64,000 nucleotides of DNA from Saccharibacillus sp. O23 (GCF_002205895.1 NZ_NJDE01000021.1:93070-157069), one strand, 5' to 3'; counted from the first letter of the stretch, positions 37,843 through 47,178 are shown. The notes: generated by a model from the letters alone, not told the origin. Translations and numbers: made by a program.

Positions 37843-40302
37843 TCAGGCTTCGTTCGCCGTTTTTCCTTTCAACTTGAACACCGCGCCCTGACTCATGTCC
37901 TGCACTTGCAGCATCAGCGCGCCGGTCTGTTCGTCGACGAACCAGCCTTCTTGACCGTGTTCGGCTTCTTCGGCTTCGAGTTTGTTCAACCCTTCGATCT
38001 CCGCCGCCCGGAACGACGTGCAGACGAGCGCGAAACGCAGCAGATTGCGATTGGCCGCATAGCCTCGACGTTCGTAACGGTAGCTGAGTTCCAGCTCGTT
38101 CTCTCCGCCGCGCAGTTCGAATTCGATCGACGAAGACACGCCGCTCGCGTAATCGAAACTCGAACCGTCGTCTTCGTACAGGCTGTAAGAAGCTTTGAAT
38201 CCCGGCTCCGCTTTCGCGCCGTAGACGCGGAAGGTCAGCGTCTCGTCCGTGCGATCGTCCGCGTACAGCTTGTATTCGCCTTCGGCGATCACCGCTCCCG
38301 AACGGACGTACAGCGGCATGACGCTCAGCGGCGCATGCGCGAGAATATGGCGGCCGCCTTGAAGGACCTCGCCCGTCCAATAGTCGATCCAGTCGCCTTC
38401 CGGCAGATAGACGGCCCGATGCTCGGTATCCGGACGGTAGATCGGCGCGGCCAGCACGTCGCTGCCCACGAGGAACTGATCGCACAGATTCGTCACGTTC
38501 GGATCGTCCTGATATTCCAGAATGAGCGGACGCATCGGCGGCAGACCCGTCTCGGCCGCTTCGTGGAACAGGTTGTACAGATGCGGCATCCAGCGGTAAC
38601 GAAGACCGATATATTCGCGCAGAATGCCTTCGATCTCCGGTCCGAACGACCACGGTTCTTGGCGAAGCGTGCCGATCGACGAATGGTTGCGGCAGTAAGG
38701 GAACAGCACGCCCATCTGCGTCCAGCGCACCAGCAGTTCGGCCGACGTATGGTGCGCGAAGCCGCCGATGTCCGGTCCCGCGAAAGCCAAGCCCGACAGT
38801 CCCATGTTCAATACCATCGGCATGGCGAGCGCCATATGCTCCCAGAAGCTGCGGTTATCGCCCGTCCAGACGGCCGCGTAACGCTGGATGCCCGAATAAC
38901 CGGCCCGGGTAAGCACGAAAGGCCGCTGCCCGTCCATATTGCGTTTGAGGCCTTCGTACGTCGCTTTCGACATCAGCATGCCGTACAGGTTGTGCAGTTC
39001 TTCGTGCGTCTTCGGATTGCCGTTGTTGCCGTGCATCACGTCGAGATCCATCGTCTTGGAGTTATTGAACACGGCCGGTTCGTTCATGTCGTTCCAGATG
39101 CCCGGAATGCCCAGATCCGTATAGTATTTATGCAGATTGCCCCACCATTCCGACGCCGTATCGTCCGTAAAGTCCGGGAAAGCGCTCGTGCCCGGCCAGA
39201 CGTCGCCGAAGAAGATGTCGCCTTCGAGCTTGCGGCTGAAATGCCCGTTCTCCACGCCTTCGCGGTACACGCTGTATTTCGGGTCTTTTTTCACGCCCGG
39301 ATCGACGATCGGCACGATGCGGATGCCGAGTTCCCGCAGTTCGCTCATCATGCCTTCGGGATCGGGGAAACGCACCGGATCGAACGTGAACACGCGGTAT
39401 TCGTCCATATAGTGGATATCGAGATAGATGACGTCGCACGGGATTTCTTTTTCCCGGAACGTACGCGCCAGATGCAGCACTTCGTTCTGGTCCATGTAGC
39501 TGTAGCGCGACTGGTGGTACCCGAGCGCCCATTTCGGCGGCAGCGCGATCCGGCCGGTCAGCTCGGTGTAGCGGCGAACGATGCTTTTCAGTTCCGGACC
39601 GTACACGAAATAGATATCGTAGTCGCCCGTCGAACAGCCGATCGAATACGCGATGCCGTGCGAGCGCATATCGAAGTCGGTCCGGCCCGGATTATCGAGG
39701 AAAATGCCGTACGAAGACTTTCCGTGCATATGGATCACCAGCGGAATCGACTCGTACAGCGCTTCGATCTCCGGCATGTGCGGCGCGTAGACGTCGGTGT
39801 TCCACATCGTATAGCGCTCGCCTTTTTTGTCGAGGAAACTGGCTTTCTCGCCGAGTCCGTAGAAATGCGAATCGCCGGGCATATCGTACACGGAATGGAT
39901 CGCGCCGCGCGGATTCCAACTGACGTTGTTCTGACGCGCGATCAGCTTCTCTTCCCGATCGAATACCGACAGCGCAGACGACTGCTTCTCGATCTCGAGC
40001 ACGAGATTGCCGCTGCTCAGTTTCCACGCCGTCTCGCTTTCTTCCACTTCCGCGCGCAGCGGCTCTCCTTCGCTGGGAAGCACGGCTACCGTCGTGGAGA
40101 GGTCCGGTTCTTTGCCCATGAACAGCTTCATTCGGAACAAATCCTCGCCCAGAAAAACAAACGCCAGAGACGCTCTCTCGCCTCGGCAGACGTATACGCC
40201 ATTCATATGTTCCAATGCCAGCGCGCGGCCGAGCGTTCCCCACGCTTCCTGCACGATGATCGGTCCTACCCGGTCCGGGTGTATGGCCTCGCTTGTATCC
40301 AT
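37843..40302 (-). CDS. GH31 alpha-glucosidase
   Basis: 819 residues, no signal peptide, so cytoplasmic. Releases alpha-linked glucose (or alpha-xylose) from oligosaccharides. Nucleophile Asp405 in IWNDMNEP and acid/base Asp482 in WTGDNRSFWEH are present, with the N-terminal GH31 beta domain (HFYGLGEKASFLDK) and the C-terminal beta domains (LWNPF-type part replaced by SYSLYEDDGSSFDY). The ATG at 40302 lies 11 nt from GGAG; a TTG at 40308 with 5-nt spacing is possible. The GCAAACGTTTGC operator lies 165 bp upstream, fitting maltodextrin control. Confidence 0.92.
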   Translation of the reverse strand: MDTSEAIHPDRVGPIIVQEAWGTLGRALALEHMNGVYVCRGERASLAFVFLGEDLFRMKLFMGKEPDLSTTVAVLPSEGEPLRAEVEESETAWKLSSGNLVLEIEKQSSALSVFDREEKLIARQNNVSWNPRGAIHSVYDMPGDSHFYGLGEKASFLDKKGERYTMWNTDVYAPHMPEIEALYESIPLVIHMHGKSSYGIFLDNPGRTDFDMRSHGIAYSIGCSTGDYDIYFVYGPELKSIVRRYTELTGRIALPPKWALGYHQSRYSYMDQNEVLHLARTFREKEIPCDVIYLDIHYMDEYRVFTFDPVRFPDPEGMMSELRELGIRIVPIVDPGVKKDPKYSVYREGVENGHFSRKLEGDIFFGDVWPGTSAFPDFTDDTASEWWGNLHKYYTDLGIPGIWNDMNEPAVFNNSKTMDLDVMHGNNGNPKTHEELHNLYGMLMSKATYEGLKRNMDGQRPFVLTRAGYSGIQRYAAVWTGDNRSFWEHMALAMPMVLNMGLSGLAFAGPDIGGFAHHTSAELLVRWTQMGVLFPYCRNHSSIGTLRQEPWSFGPEIEGILREYIGLRYRWMPHLYNLFHEAAETGLPPMRPLILEYQDDPNVTNLCDQFLVGSDVLAAPIYRPDTEHRAVYLPEGDWIDYWTGEVLQGGRHILAHAPLSVMPLYVRSGAVIAEGEYKLYADDRTDETLTFRVYGAKAEPGFKASYSLYEDDGSSFDYASGVSSSIEFELRGGENELELSYRYERRGYAANRNLLRFALVCTSFRAAEIEGLNKLEAEEAEHGQEGWFVDEQTGALMLQVQDMSQGAVFKLKGKTANEA

Positions 40303-40466
40303 AGCCAAGTCAGCTCCTTGTGACGCGCCCCGCTTCTGCTTGAGACGGATGCGGACGCGCAGATTATTTAGGTACTCTTTGCCGGCGAACGTTGCGTATG
40401 ATTTCCTATTCACCGTTATTTTGCCGTCTGAACGACTCCTTCGGCATGTTTTGCGTTTTGTTTAGG

Positions 40467-40478
40467 GCAAACGTTTGC
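40467..40478 (-). promoter_or_regulatory. LacI-family operator GCAAACGTTTGC
   Basis: A perfect 12-bp palindrome of the LacI/MalR/CcpA type with central CG, upstream of the GH31 gene and 190 bp before tspO. It matches maltose-regulator operators better than a general cre site. The interval 40303-40668 holds no supported gene. Confidence 0.6.
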
Positions 40479-40668
40479 ACAAAAGAGCAAAAGGAAGTGA
40501 AACCGTTATCTTCTTCCCGATTATGCCATCTTTGCTCGCTCGCCGCAATCAGAAAATAAACAAAAAGGATACACGGCCTGCCGATTAGGGTATAGATGCA
40601 TAGAGAGAAAATGACCCGATGGTCATTTCTCAAGCCCATAATCACCATTTCGAGAGGAGCTATTCGCT

Positions 40669-41445
40669 ATGTATTCTGCCGCGTCCGCGAAAAATCCGTA
40701 CAAATGGCTTAACGCCGTCCTGCTCGTCGCTACGCTGATCGTTAACGCGCTCGCCACGCTGCTGCCGCTGGGAGGCCGGGACACCAAAGAAATCTCGGAC
40801 ATGTACAAAAACCTGCTGACCCCGGCCGGGTTCGCGTTCTCGATCTGGTCGCTCATCTATGTGCTGTTGATCGGCTTCGTCATCTACTCGTTCGTCGCCG
40901 AACGCAAAGGACGGGCCACGGCCGCCGCGCCGGGGATCTGGTTCGCCGTAAGCTGCGTGCTCAATATGGCTTGGCTGTTCTGCTGGCAGTATCTGCTGAC
41001 CGAATTGTCGGTCGTCGTCATGCTGCTGCTGCTCGCGACGCTGATCATCGTCTATCTGCGCACCCGCCTGAACGGGGAACGGCTCGAAGTCGCGGATATC
41101 GCGTTCGTCAAAGTCCCGTTCAGCCTCTATCTGGGCTGGATCAGCGTCGCGACCATCGTCAACGTCTCGGCTCTGATCGCCAAATACGACTTCGGCGACG
41201 TCGGCCTCGGCGCACGCGGCTGGGCGATCCTGATGCTGATCGCGGCGGCGCTGCTCGGCTTCGCGATCGCGTTTCGTTTCCGCGACGGCGTGTACCCGCT
41301 GGTCATCGCTTGGGCGCTGTACGCCATCTCCGTCGAGCAGGCGGACGCGGACGGAGTCGTGCAAACGACCGCGGTCATCGCGTCGATCGTCGTAGCTCTG
41401 TTCGCCTTATGGACGATCTGGCGGGCGGTCATGGATCGGGATTGA
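40669..41445 (+). CDS. TspO/MBR-like tryptophan-rich sensory protein
   Basis: 258 residues with seven or so hydrophobic segments. The N-terminal part (LTPAGFAFSIWSLIYVLLIG) is the TspO/MBR signature; members bind porphyrins or other hydrophobic ligands. The longer form with extra helices is found in Firmicutes and differs from the five-helix type. AGGAG lies about 10 nt before the ATG. Confidence 0.85.
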   Translation: MYSAASAKNPYKWLNAVLLVATLIVNALATLLPLGGRDTKEISDMYKNLLTPAGFAFSIWSLIYVLLIGFVIYSFVAERKGRATAAAPGIWFAVSCVLNMAWLFCWQYLLTELSVVVMLLLLATLIIVYLRTRLNGERLEVADIAFVKVPFSLYLGWISVATIVNVSALIAKYDFGDVGLGARGWAILMLIAAALLGFAIAFRFRDGVYPLVIAWALYAISVEQADADGVVQTTAVIASIVVALFALWTIWRAVMDRD

Positions 41446-41528
41446 GAAAGCGCGAGGCGTCTTGACAAAGGGCGGACGACAGGCGGAAGATTCGCCCGAC
41501 GACCTCGCTTCTGCTCGGTGCTCTGCTC

Positions 41529-41571
41529 AGACGCAAAAGCCGACTGCCTCAGGCAGTCGGCTTTTGCGTCT
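41529..41571 (-). terminator. Long perfect terminator hairpin
   Basis: Arms of 21 bp (from AGACGCAAAAGCCGAC) with a one-base formal centre, convergent between tspO and ridA. T-rich stretches lie inside the arms on either strand. Confidence 0.8.
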
Positions 41572-41602
41572 TCAACGAACTCCTGCGTAAAGGCTCCGGT
41601 TC

Positions 41603-41989
41603 TTAGTCGACCAGCGCGATCACTTCGATCTCGACCAAAGCGTCTTTCGGCAGGCGGGCCACTTCGATCGTGCTGCGCGCCGGGTAAGGCTCGACGAAGA
41701 ACGTGCCGTACACCGCGTTGGCTGCCGCGAAGTCGTTCATGTCCTTGAGGAACATGGTCGCTTTCACGACGCGGTCCAAGCCGCTGCCTGCCGCTTCGAG
41801 CAGCGCGCGCACGTTTTCGAGCGATTGCTTGGCTTGCGCTTCGACGCCGTCCGGGAATTCGCCCGTTTTCGGGTCTACGCCGAGCTGACCGGAAGCGAAG
41901 ATCAACGATCCGGCTACGACCGCCTGCGAGTAAGGTCCGATTGCGCTTGGGGCTTGATCGGTGACGATTGGCTTTTTGAGGTTCGACAT
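41603..41989 (-). CDS. ridA: RidA family enamine/imine deaminase
   Basis: 128 residues, normal length. Hydrolyses reactive enamines such as 2-aminoacrylate made by PLP enzymes. Motifs: APSAIGPYSQAV, FASGQLGVDP, NVRALLEAAGSGLDRVVK, the conserved Arg in PARSTIEV and ALVEIEVIA. AAGGA lies 9 nt before the ATG at 41989. A MITE-like element lies 77 bp upstream. Confidence 0.95.
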   Translation of the reverse strand: MSNLKKPIVTDQAPSAIGPYSQAVVAGSLIFASGQLGVDPKTGEFPDGVEAQAKQSLENVRALLEAAGSGLDRVVKATMFLKDMNDFAAANAVYGTFFVEPYPARSTIEVARLPKDALVEIEVIALVD

Positions 41990-42063
41990 GAGATCCCATC
42001 CTTTTCGGCTTGAAATAATCCGCTGTCGGCCCGGTTCCGGGACGATGAAACGGCGGTTTCTGC

Positions 42064-42227
42064 TAGGGCGTGTACGCAAACTTCGAGGGAAGCAGATTTA
42101 GACGAATTTTCGTTCTCCGCAAGGAAGGGTTCCGAAGGCGTGCCGGGGCACGTCAAGGGGCACTGACGAAGCAGAGGGCGAAAAGGCGGCTAAAGATGCA
42201 CATCGTTAAGTTTGCGTACACGCCCTA
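42064..42227. mobile_element. MITE-like element with perfect 18-bp terminal inverted repeats
   Basis: GGGCGTGTACGCAAACTT at 42066-42083 is exactly complementary to 42208-42225. Both ends are flanked by TA, as expected for a TA target-site duplication. The 160-bp element has no transposase gene and looks like a non-autonomous derivative. It lies between ridA and the histidine kinase. Confidence 0.8.
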
Positions 42228-42432
42228 TTCGCATATAGAGATAGTCTAAAGGGTGAAACGCTATCCGGCAAGCCGTCTTTAAAGGGCGGACTCCGCTGCG
42301 AAGACCCGCAGAGCGGTCTGCGGCCCGTCTATCCAAGCCGCATCGGCTCTTCGGGCCTCGAACGCTTCGACGCTGCATCGTCGTATAGCGTTTCGAATAA
42401 CCGGCTTTGTCCCGCTCCGGAGGAACGACAGC
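42228..42432. other. Gene-free stretch with inverted repeats
   Basis: GAAACGCTAT near 42255 and ATAGCGTTTC near 42388 are inverted copies, and CCGCAGA-GCGG-TCTGCGG forms a hairpin between them. No T-run; function unclear. Confidence 0.4.
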
Positions 42433-43827
42433 TTAGACGAGAGGCAGGAACAGCGAGAACGTGCTGCCTTTGCCTTCGGCGCTCTCCATCCGGATAAACC
42501 CTCCGAGCAAACGGGCCAGATCGCGGCTGATCGATAGTCCGAGCCCCGTTCCGCCGTACTTTTTGCCGATCGTGCTGTCCGCTTGTTGAAACGCCTCGAA
42601 GATCGTGAAGTGTTTCTCCGTCGCGATTCCGATTCCGGTATCCCGAACGGCGAACACGATCCATTCCCCTTTGAGCAGAGGCTCTTCGGCTTTATAGATA
42701 TTCAGTTCCACTCGGCCGTTCTCCGTGAACTTGAAAGCGTTGGCCAGCAAGTTCCGCAGAATCTGCTGCAGCCGATGCGGATCGGAACGGATGGTATCGG
42801 GAAGCCCTTCTTCGACTTGAATATCGAACGCCAACTGCTTGCGCTGCGCGGTCAGCTCGAAATAAGGCCCGACCCAACCGGGAACCTCCGCGAGACTGAC
42901 GTCTTCGCTGACGATCTCCAGCTTGCCCGCTTCGACTTTGGACAGGTCGAGAATATCGTTGATGATCTTCAGCAGGTCTTCGCCCGAATGATGGATCAGC
43001 TGTCCGTAACGCGCCATCTCTTCGCTCGGCGTGTCTTCGGCGGAATCGGAAATAAACTGCGCCAGATTGATGATGCTGTTCAGCGGGGTACGCAGTTCGT
43101 GCGACATGTTCGCCAGAAATTCCGATTTGTACTGCGAAGCGAGCAGCAGCTGCTTGGCGCGGTCTTCCAGCACGATTTTGTTTTTGCCCAATTCTTCCGT
43201 TTGCTCTTGAAGCAGCCGGTTGGCTCGCTGAAGCTCGAGCGCCCGCTGCTGGTCCTTCTGGAAATCGCGCAGGATAAAAGCGAACAATCCGCACAGCAAA
43301 ATGCTGCTCGGCAAGGTAACGGGCATGATATGCGTCAGATAATAAGCAGGCGGAATAACGCCGAAGATCGTGATGTTCACGCAGTTGAGAATATTTAGCA
43401 GAACGATCACGACCGCGACCTGCCGGACGAAAGACCAATTGCAGCGTCGCAGCCAAATATTCAGCAGCGCGCCGACGATCCCCAGAATGGTCAAGTTGAT
43501 AAACCCGGCCAAAGCCGCCTCGCTCCATCCGAAAGCGAACCGGGTCAACCCGATTCCCAAGCCGACGGCGAACACGATCGGCGGTCTCCTATAGACGAAC
43601 ACGGCCACCAGCAGAGGAACAATGCGCATATCGAAGATCACTTCTTCCGACAGCCTGAAGCCGAACAAGGTGGCAGCCCAGCCTCCCACGATCAGCAGCA
43701 TGACGGAACCTATGTATTTCACGATGTCCGGAGCGCGGTAAATCGCGTATTTATAGATCAGATTGGCTATGTAAGCGCATGTCACGAGCACGGCCATGTT
43801 TTGTACGAACATTTTCGAAAATTCCAT
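42433..43827 (-). CDS. Orphan sensor histidine kinase (5TM-LYT type)
   Basis: 464 residues. About six N-terminal membrane helices (to residue 190) form a 5TM-5TMR_LYT-like sensor region. A coiled coil, HisKA with NMSHELRTP, then the ATPase domain with N-box NLLANAFKFTE, G1 DTGIGI and G2 GGTGLGLSI follow. No response regulator gene is adjacent, so the partner is encoded elsewhere. AGAGG lies 7 nt before the ATG. The signal is unknown. Confidence 0.9.
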   Translation of the reverse strand: MEFSKMFVQNMAVLVTCAYIANLIYKYAIYRAPDIVKYIGSVMLLIVGGWAATLFGFRLSEEVIFDMRIVPLLVAVFVYRRPPIVFAVGLGIGLTRFAFGWSEAALAGFINLTILGIVGALLNIWLRRCNWSFVRQVAVVIVLLNILNCVNITIFGVIPPAYYLTHIMPVTLPSSILLCGLFAFILRDFQKDQQRALELQRANRLLQEQTEELGKNKIVLEDRAKQLLLASQYKSEFLANMSHELRTPLNSIINLAQFISDSAEDTPSEEMARYGQLIHHSGEDLLKIINDILDLSKVEAGKLEIVSEDVSLAEVPGWVGPYFELTAQRKQLAFDIQVEEGLPDTIRSDPHRLQQILRNLLANAFKFTENGRVELNIYKAEEPLLKGEWIVFAVRDTGIGIATEKHFTIFEAFQQADSTIGKKYGGTGLGLSISRDLARLLGGFIRMESAEGKGSTFSLFLPLV

Positions 43828-43999
43828 CTCTTCGCCTCTGTTTCCTATATCTTCCGTTTCGGCTTGTATTGGCCCATCATACCACGAAGATTTGATCGAT
43901 GGATATCGTTTATTGTGTTTCGAACGTATGATCTTTTATTCTTATGTACGATACATTTTTTGTCAAGAAAAACCGCGTCTGGCTGCCTTGCGGTCGATT

Positions 44000-44008
44000 T
44001 GCTATGAT
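44000..44008 (+). promoter_or_regulatory. Extended -10 promoter of the nitrilase gene
   Basis: TGCTATGAT, 32 nt before the ATG, closely resembles the element before the glycosyltransferase at 18460, including the following ATCATCTTG. No -35 is evident. Confidence 0.5.
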
Positions 44009-44039
44009 AAAATCATCTTGAATTTAAGGAGGATGTCTG

Positions 44040-44897
44040 ATGAAAATGCGCGCAGCCGCCGTTCAATATCATCTGCACACGATCTCGTCTTTCGACGAAT
44101 TTGCGGCACAAGCCGAACATTATGTCAAAACCGCCCAAGAATTCGACACCGAATTCCTGCTCTTCCCCGAATTCTTCACGACCCAACTGCTCTCTATCCC
44201 CGACGAACAGGGCAGCGCCCGAAGCATAGAAAGCCTCCCTGATTATACGCAGTCTTATCTGGATTTGTTTCGCCGCTTAGCGGCTTCTTCGAATATGCAC
44301 ATCGTCGCGGGCACGCATGTGGTTCGGCGCGAAGGCAAACTTTACAATACCGCCCACATGTTCTATCCGGACGGACGGGTCGTTACGCAGGAGAAGATCC
44401 ATATCACGCCGACCGAAGTGCATGAATGGAATATGGCCCGAGGCGACGGACTTTCCGTCTTCGAGACGGACAAAGGCACCGTCGCGCTGCTCACCTGCTA
44501 CGACATCGAATTTCCCGAGATCGTGCGCATGGCGCGCGCCAAAGGAGCGGACGTCATCTTCTGTCCGTCCTGCACCGACGATCGTCACGGTTTCCACCGC
44601 GTCCGCTACTGCTGCCACGCCCGCACGATCGAGAACCAAATCTATATCGTGACGACCGGAACCGTAGGTTCGCTGCCTACCGTCGATTTCATGCGCGGCA
44701 ACTTCGGCCAAGCGGCCGTCATCTCGCCGAACGACGTTCCTTTCCCTCCGCGCGGCATTATCGCCGAAGGCGAGATCAACGACGATATGATCATCGTGGC
44801 CGATCTGGATCTGAGTCTTTTGGATCAGGTTCGCCAAAAAGGTTCGGTCACCACTTGGCGCGACCGTCGAACCGATTTGTATACGGACTGGTCTTGA
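44040..44897 (+). CDS. Carbon-nitrogen hydrolase (nitrilase superfamily)
   Basis: 285 residues. The catalytic triad is complete: Glu in LFPEFF, Lys in QEKIHITP and Cys in LLTCYDIEFPE. It probably hydrolyses an amide; the substrate is unknown. AAGGAGG lies 7 nt before the ATG. The next gene, 7 bp on, is a GNAT acetyltransferase. In Bacillus YhcX these two activities are fused in one protein, so this looks like the split form. Confidence 0.92.
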   Translation: MKMRAAAVQYHLHTISSFDEFAAQAEHYVKTAQEFDTEFLLFPEFFTTQLLSIPDEQGSARSIESLPDYTQSYLDLFRRLAASSNMHIVAGTHVVRREGKLYNTAHMFYPDGRVVTQEKIHITPTEVHEWNMARGDGLSVFETDKGTVALLTCYDIEFPEIVRMARAKGADVIFCPSCTDDRHGFHRVRYCCHARTIENQIYIVTTGTVGSLPTVDFMRGNFGQAAVISPNDVPFPPRGIIAEGEINDDMIIVADLDLSLLDQVRQKGSVTTWRDRRTDLYTDWS

Positions 44898-44904
44898 GGC
44901 GAAG

Positions 44905-45606
44905 ATGACGATGCCCGAATCCCTACAGCTTCCGGCTTACGAGAAACACCTCTATGTCTTTCGGGACCAGCGGCCCGAGCGGCTGCTCGTTCGCAATTAT
45001 GCGGAAAGCGACATCGAAGCGCTGATCGATATTCAGCGCGAATGTTTCCCTCCTCCGTATCCTTCGGAATTATGGTGGAACCGCGAGCAGCTGCTTCGGC
45101 ATATGGAGCTTTTTCCGTCAGGCGCTTTGTGCGCGGAAATCGACGGGGAACTGGTCGGCTCGCTGACGACCATGATCGCTTCTTTCGATCCGAATCATGC
45201 CCGGCACAGTTGGGCGGAGATGACCGATAACGGTTACATCGGCACGCACGACCCGAACGGCGATACGTTATACGTGGTCGATATCAGCGTATCTCCGGCG
45301 GGAAGAGGCTTGGGACTCGGCAAGCAAATGCTGCAAGCGGCCTACGAATTGGTGGTGGCCTTAGGTCTTAAGCGGCTGCTCGGCGGCGGACGCATGCCGG
45401 GTTACGGGGCCGTCCGGCACGAGATCTCGCCCGAACGTTATGTCGAAGACGTTCTTCACGGCAGACGCCGCGATCCGGTAATCGGCTTCCTGCTGCACTG
45501 CGGACGCACGCCTCTTGCGGTGGTGCCGGATTATCTCGACGACGAAGAGTCGGCGAATCACGCTCTCTTGATGGAATGGCGCAATCCCCTGATCCCGCAA
45601 AAATAA
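44905..45606 (+). CDS. GNAT acetyltransferase paired with the nitrilase
   Basis: 233 residues. The acetyl-CoA site is visible in VVDISVSPAGRGLGLGKQML, and RLLVRNYAESDIEALIDIQ opens the GNAT fold. It follows the nitrilase gene by 7 bp and is surely co-transcribed; the pair corresponds to the halves of YhcX-type fusion proteins. GAGG lies 5 nt before the ATG. Confidence 0.88.
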   Translation: MTMPESLQLPAYEKHLYVFRDQRPERLLVRNYAESDIEALIDIQRECFPPPYPSELWWNREQLLRHMELFPSGALCAEIDGELVGSLTTMIASFDPNHARHSWAEMTDNGYIGTHDPNGDTLYVVDISVSPAGRGLGLGKQMLQAAYELVVALGLKRLLGGGRMPGYGAVRHEISPERYVEDVLHGRRRDPVIGFLLHCGRTPLAVVPDYLDDEESANHALLMEWRNPLIPQK

Positions 45607-45676
45607 ATCCGATCGGTTCGGATGTTTCTACTATAATAAGTAAATATTCGAGCCGTAATCGATAGGAGGAACAAGA

Positions 45677-46345
45677 ATGGAATATATTCGCGTTAACGAC
45701 ATTACCGATCCGCTATTCGCCGGACTGCACCGGCTGATGAGCGAGATCTTCCCGCCGGAGGAAGTGTTGGCGTTCGATCTCTGGAAAGAACCGCTGCAGG
45801 ATCCCGACATTCGCGTCTTCGTTGCCGTGCACGAAGGCCAAGTCGTCGGCGCGACGGAATACCGTTATTACGTCGGCGAAGACATCGCCATGACCGATTT
45901 CACCCTGATCGGACGCCCGGGTCTCGGTATAGGTCCGTTCCTCGCTTCGCGCCGCGAAGCCGACCTCAAGCAGTTGGCTGCCGAAGCCGGCGGCACGCTC
46001 AAAGGCATGTTCGCCGAAATTTACGACCCTTATCGCGCGCAGGACCACGAATTCGGCGGCGTGAAGCCGATGGACCCGTTCGTCCGCCGCGAAGTGCTGG
46101 CGCATCTCGGCTACCGCCGATTGAATTTCGAATACGTACACCCTTCTTGGCAGGGAGACGGCGAAGCCGTCAGCGGCCTGGACCTGTGCTTCCTCCCTTA
46201 CCAAGAAAGCCGCGAGCTTCCGGGTACGTTTGTCGCCAAGTTTCTGAGAACGTACTACAGCGTGCTCGAACCGAAGCCCGCGAAATGGACGCGGATGGTC
46301 GAGACGTTGGAAAGCACGGACTCTGTAGAACTTCTTCCTCTATAA
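45677..46345 (+). CDS. GNAT-like protein (tentative)
   Basis: 222 residues. The N-terminal half (RVFVAVHEGQVVGATEYRYY) resembles the GNAT core, but the acetyl-CoA loop is degenerate, so activity is uncertain. AGGAGG lies 8 nt before the ATG. A TATAAT at 45632-45637 lacks a good -35. Convergent with the small gene at 46429. Confidence 0.65.
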   Translation: MEYIRVNDITDPLFAGLHRLMSEIFPPEEVLAFDLWKEPLQDPDIRVFVAVHEGQVVGATEYRYYVGEDIAMTDFTLIGRPGLGIGPFLASRREADLKQLAAEAGGTLKGMFAEIYDPYRAQDHEFGGVKPMDPFVRREVLAHLGYRRLNFEYVHPSWQGDGEAVSGLDLCFLPYQESRELPGTFVAKFLRTYYSVLEPKPAKWTRMVETLESTDSVELLPL

Positions 46346-46409
46346 TCGATAAACGACTGTCCGCTCATGTTCCGCGGAGTCGATAGGGTCCGTTTAATCG
46401 AACGCTCAA

Positions 46410-46452
46410 AAAAAGAGTGCGACCGCGCCTAAGCACGGTATGCACTCTTTTT
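46410..46452. terminator. Bidirectional terminator containing a stop codon in its loop
   Basis: AAAAAGAGTGC (46410-46420) pairs with GCACTCTTTTT (46442-46452). The TAG of the minus-strand gene (46429) lies in the loop. Confidence 0.85.
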
Positions 46453-46686
46453 GCCGCCGCGTCCGTGAAACCCGAAGAACGCGTACCGCCTGCCGCCGGG
46501 CAGAACGGTCGGAGAGGAGAGAACGGGAAGATCTTCGCTTTCTTCTTCGCCGTCTATGAAATCGGCTTCCGACGGAAGACTGTAATAACGCAAATCGTAA
46601 GAACTGACGAGGCCGCCCTGAACCGTGATCACCTTGTTTCCTCGCTGCTCGATCACCTTGCCGGATACCACTTTAGATTCCAACAT
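46429..46686 (-). CDS. Small hypothetical protein
   Basis: 85 residues. The N-terminal half looks like a small beta fold (SKVVSGKVIEQRGNKVITVQ); the C-terminus is basic and Gly-rich. GAGGGG lies 8 nt before the ATG at 46686. No family recognised. Confidence 0.6.
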   Translation of the reverse strand: MLESKVVSGKVIEQRGNKVITVQGGLVSSYDLRYYSLPSEADFIDGEEESEDLPVLSSPTVLPGGRRYAFFGFHGRGGKKSAYRA

Positions 46687-46793
46687 GGCTGCGTCCCCTC
46701 TCTTTTCGCTTCGGAAATGACTCGACCGGACACGGCATACGTTCGACGGATCAGATTCGGAAGTCTTTCGGTTCGTTTCGCCGCGCGAGCGCC

Positions 46794-47021
46794 TTAGCGA
46801 TCGCTGCCCGTCGTCAGCGCCGAGGCCCACGACTTGTACTCGAGTTCCGCCGCTTCGGCATCGTGGCCGTAACGCTCGCGGACTTTCTCGATCAATTTGT
46901 CCTTATCTCCGTTTATATACTCCAGATCGGCTTCGGTCAGCTTGCTCCACTGCTTCTTCGCTTCATGCTGCGTCTGATTCCATCTGCCTTTGATTACCTT
47001 GGTTTCGATCGGATTCGTCAT
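46794..47021 (-). CDS. CsbD-like stress protein
   Basis: 75 residues. KGRWNQTQHEAKKQWSKLTE, LEYINGDKDKLIEKVRERYG match the CsbD pattern. In Bacillus the family belongs to the general stress response; the molecular role is unknown. A sigma-B-like promoter lies just upstream. Confidence 0.85.
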   Translation of the reverse strand: MTNPIETKVIKGRWNQTQHEAKKQWSKLTEADLEYINGDKDKLIEKVRERYGHDAEAAELEYKSWASALTTGSDR

Positions 47022-47063
47022 GAAGTCAGCTCCTTATCCGTGTTGAAGTCCGTTCAATTTGAA

Positions 47064-47089
47064 TTACCCGGCTCCTATTCTCGTGAATC
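47064..47089 (-). promoter_or_regulatory. Sigma-B-like promoter of the CsbD gene
   Basis: On the minus strand GATTCA and GGGTAA are 14 nt apart, close to the sigma-B consensus GTTTAA-N12-15-GGGTAT. The downstream gene family supports it. Confidence 0.5.
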
Positions 47090-47178
47090 CGAGCTTATCG
47101 TCCTGCTTGCTGCTCCGATCGGCCCGTTACGGCAAGTTAGGGAATTCTTTGCAAGCAATGAGACATCGGACACATAGT

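Noticed and set aside
37738..40323. 861-codon plus-strand frame
   Set aside because: Antisense to the GH31 enzyme; Arg/His-rich with no motif.
40406..40648. 80-codon minus-strand frame between the GH31 gene and tspO
   Set aside because: No SD, no family, and it spans the palindromic operator; treated as noncoding.
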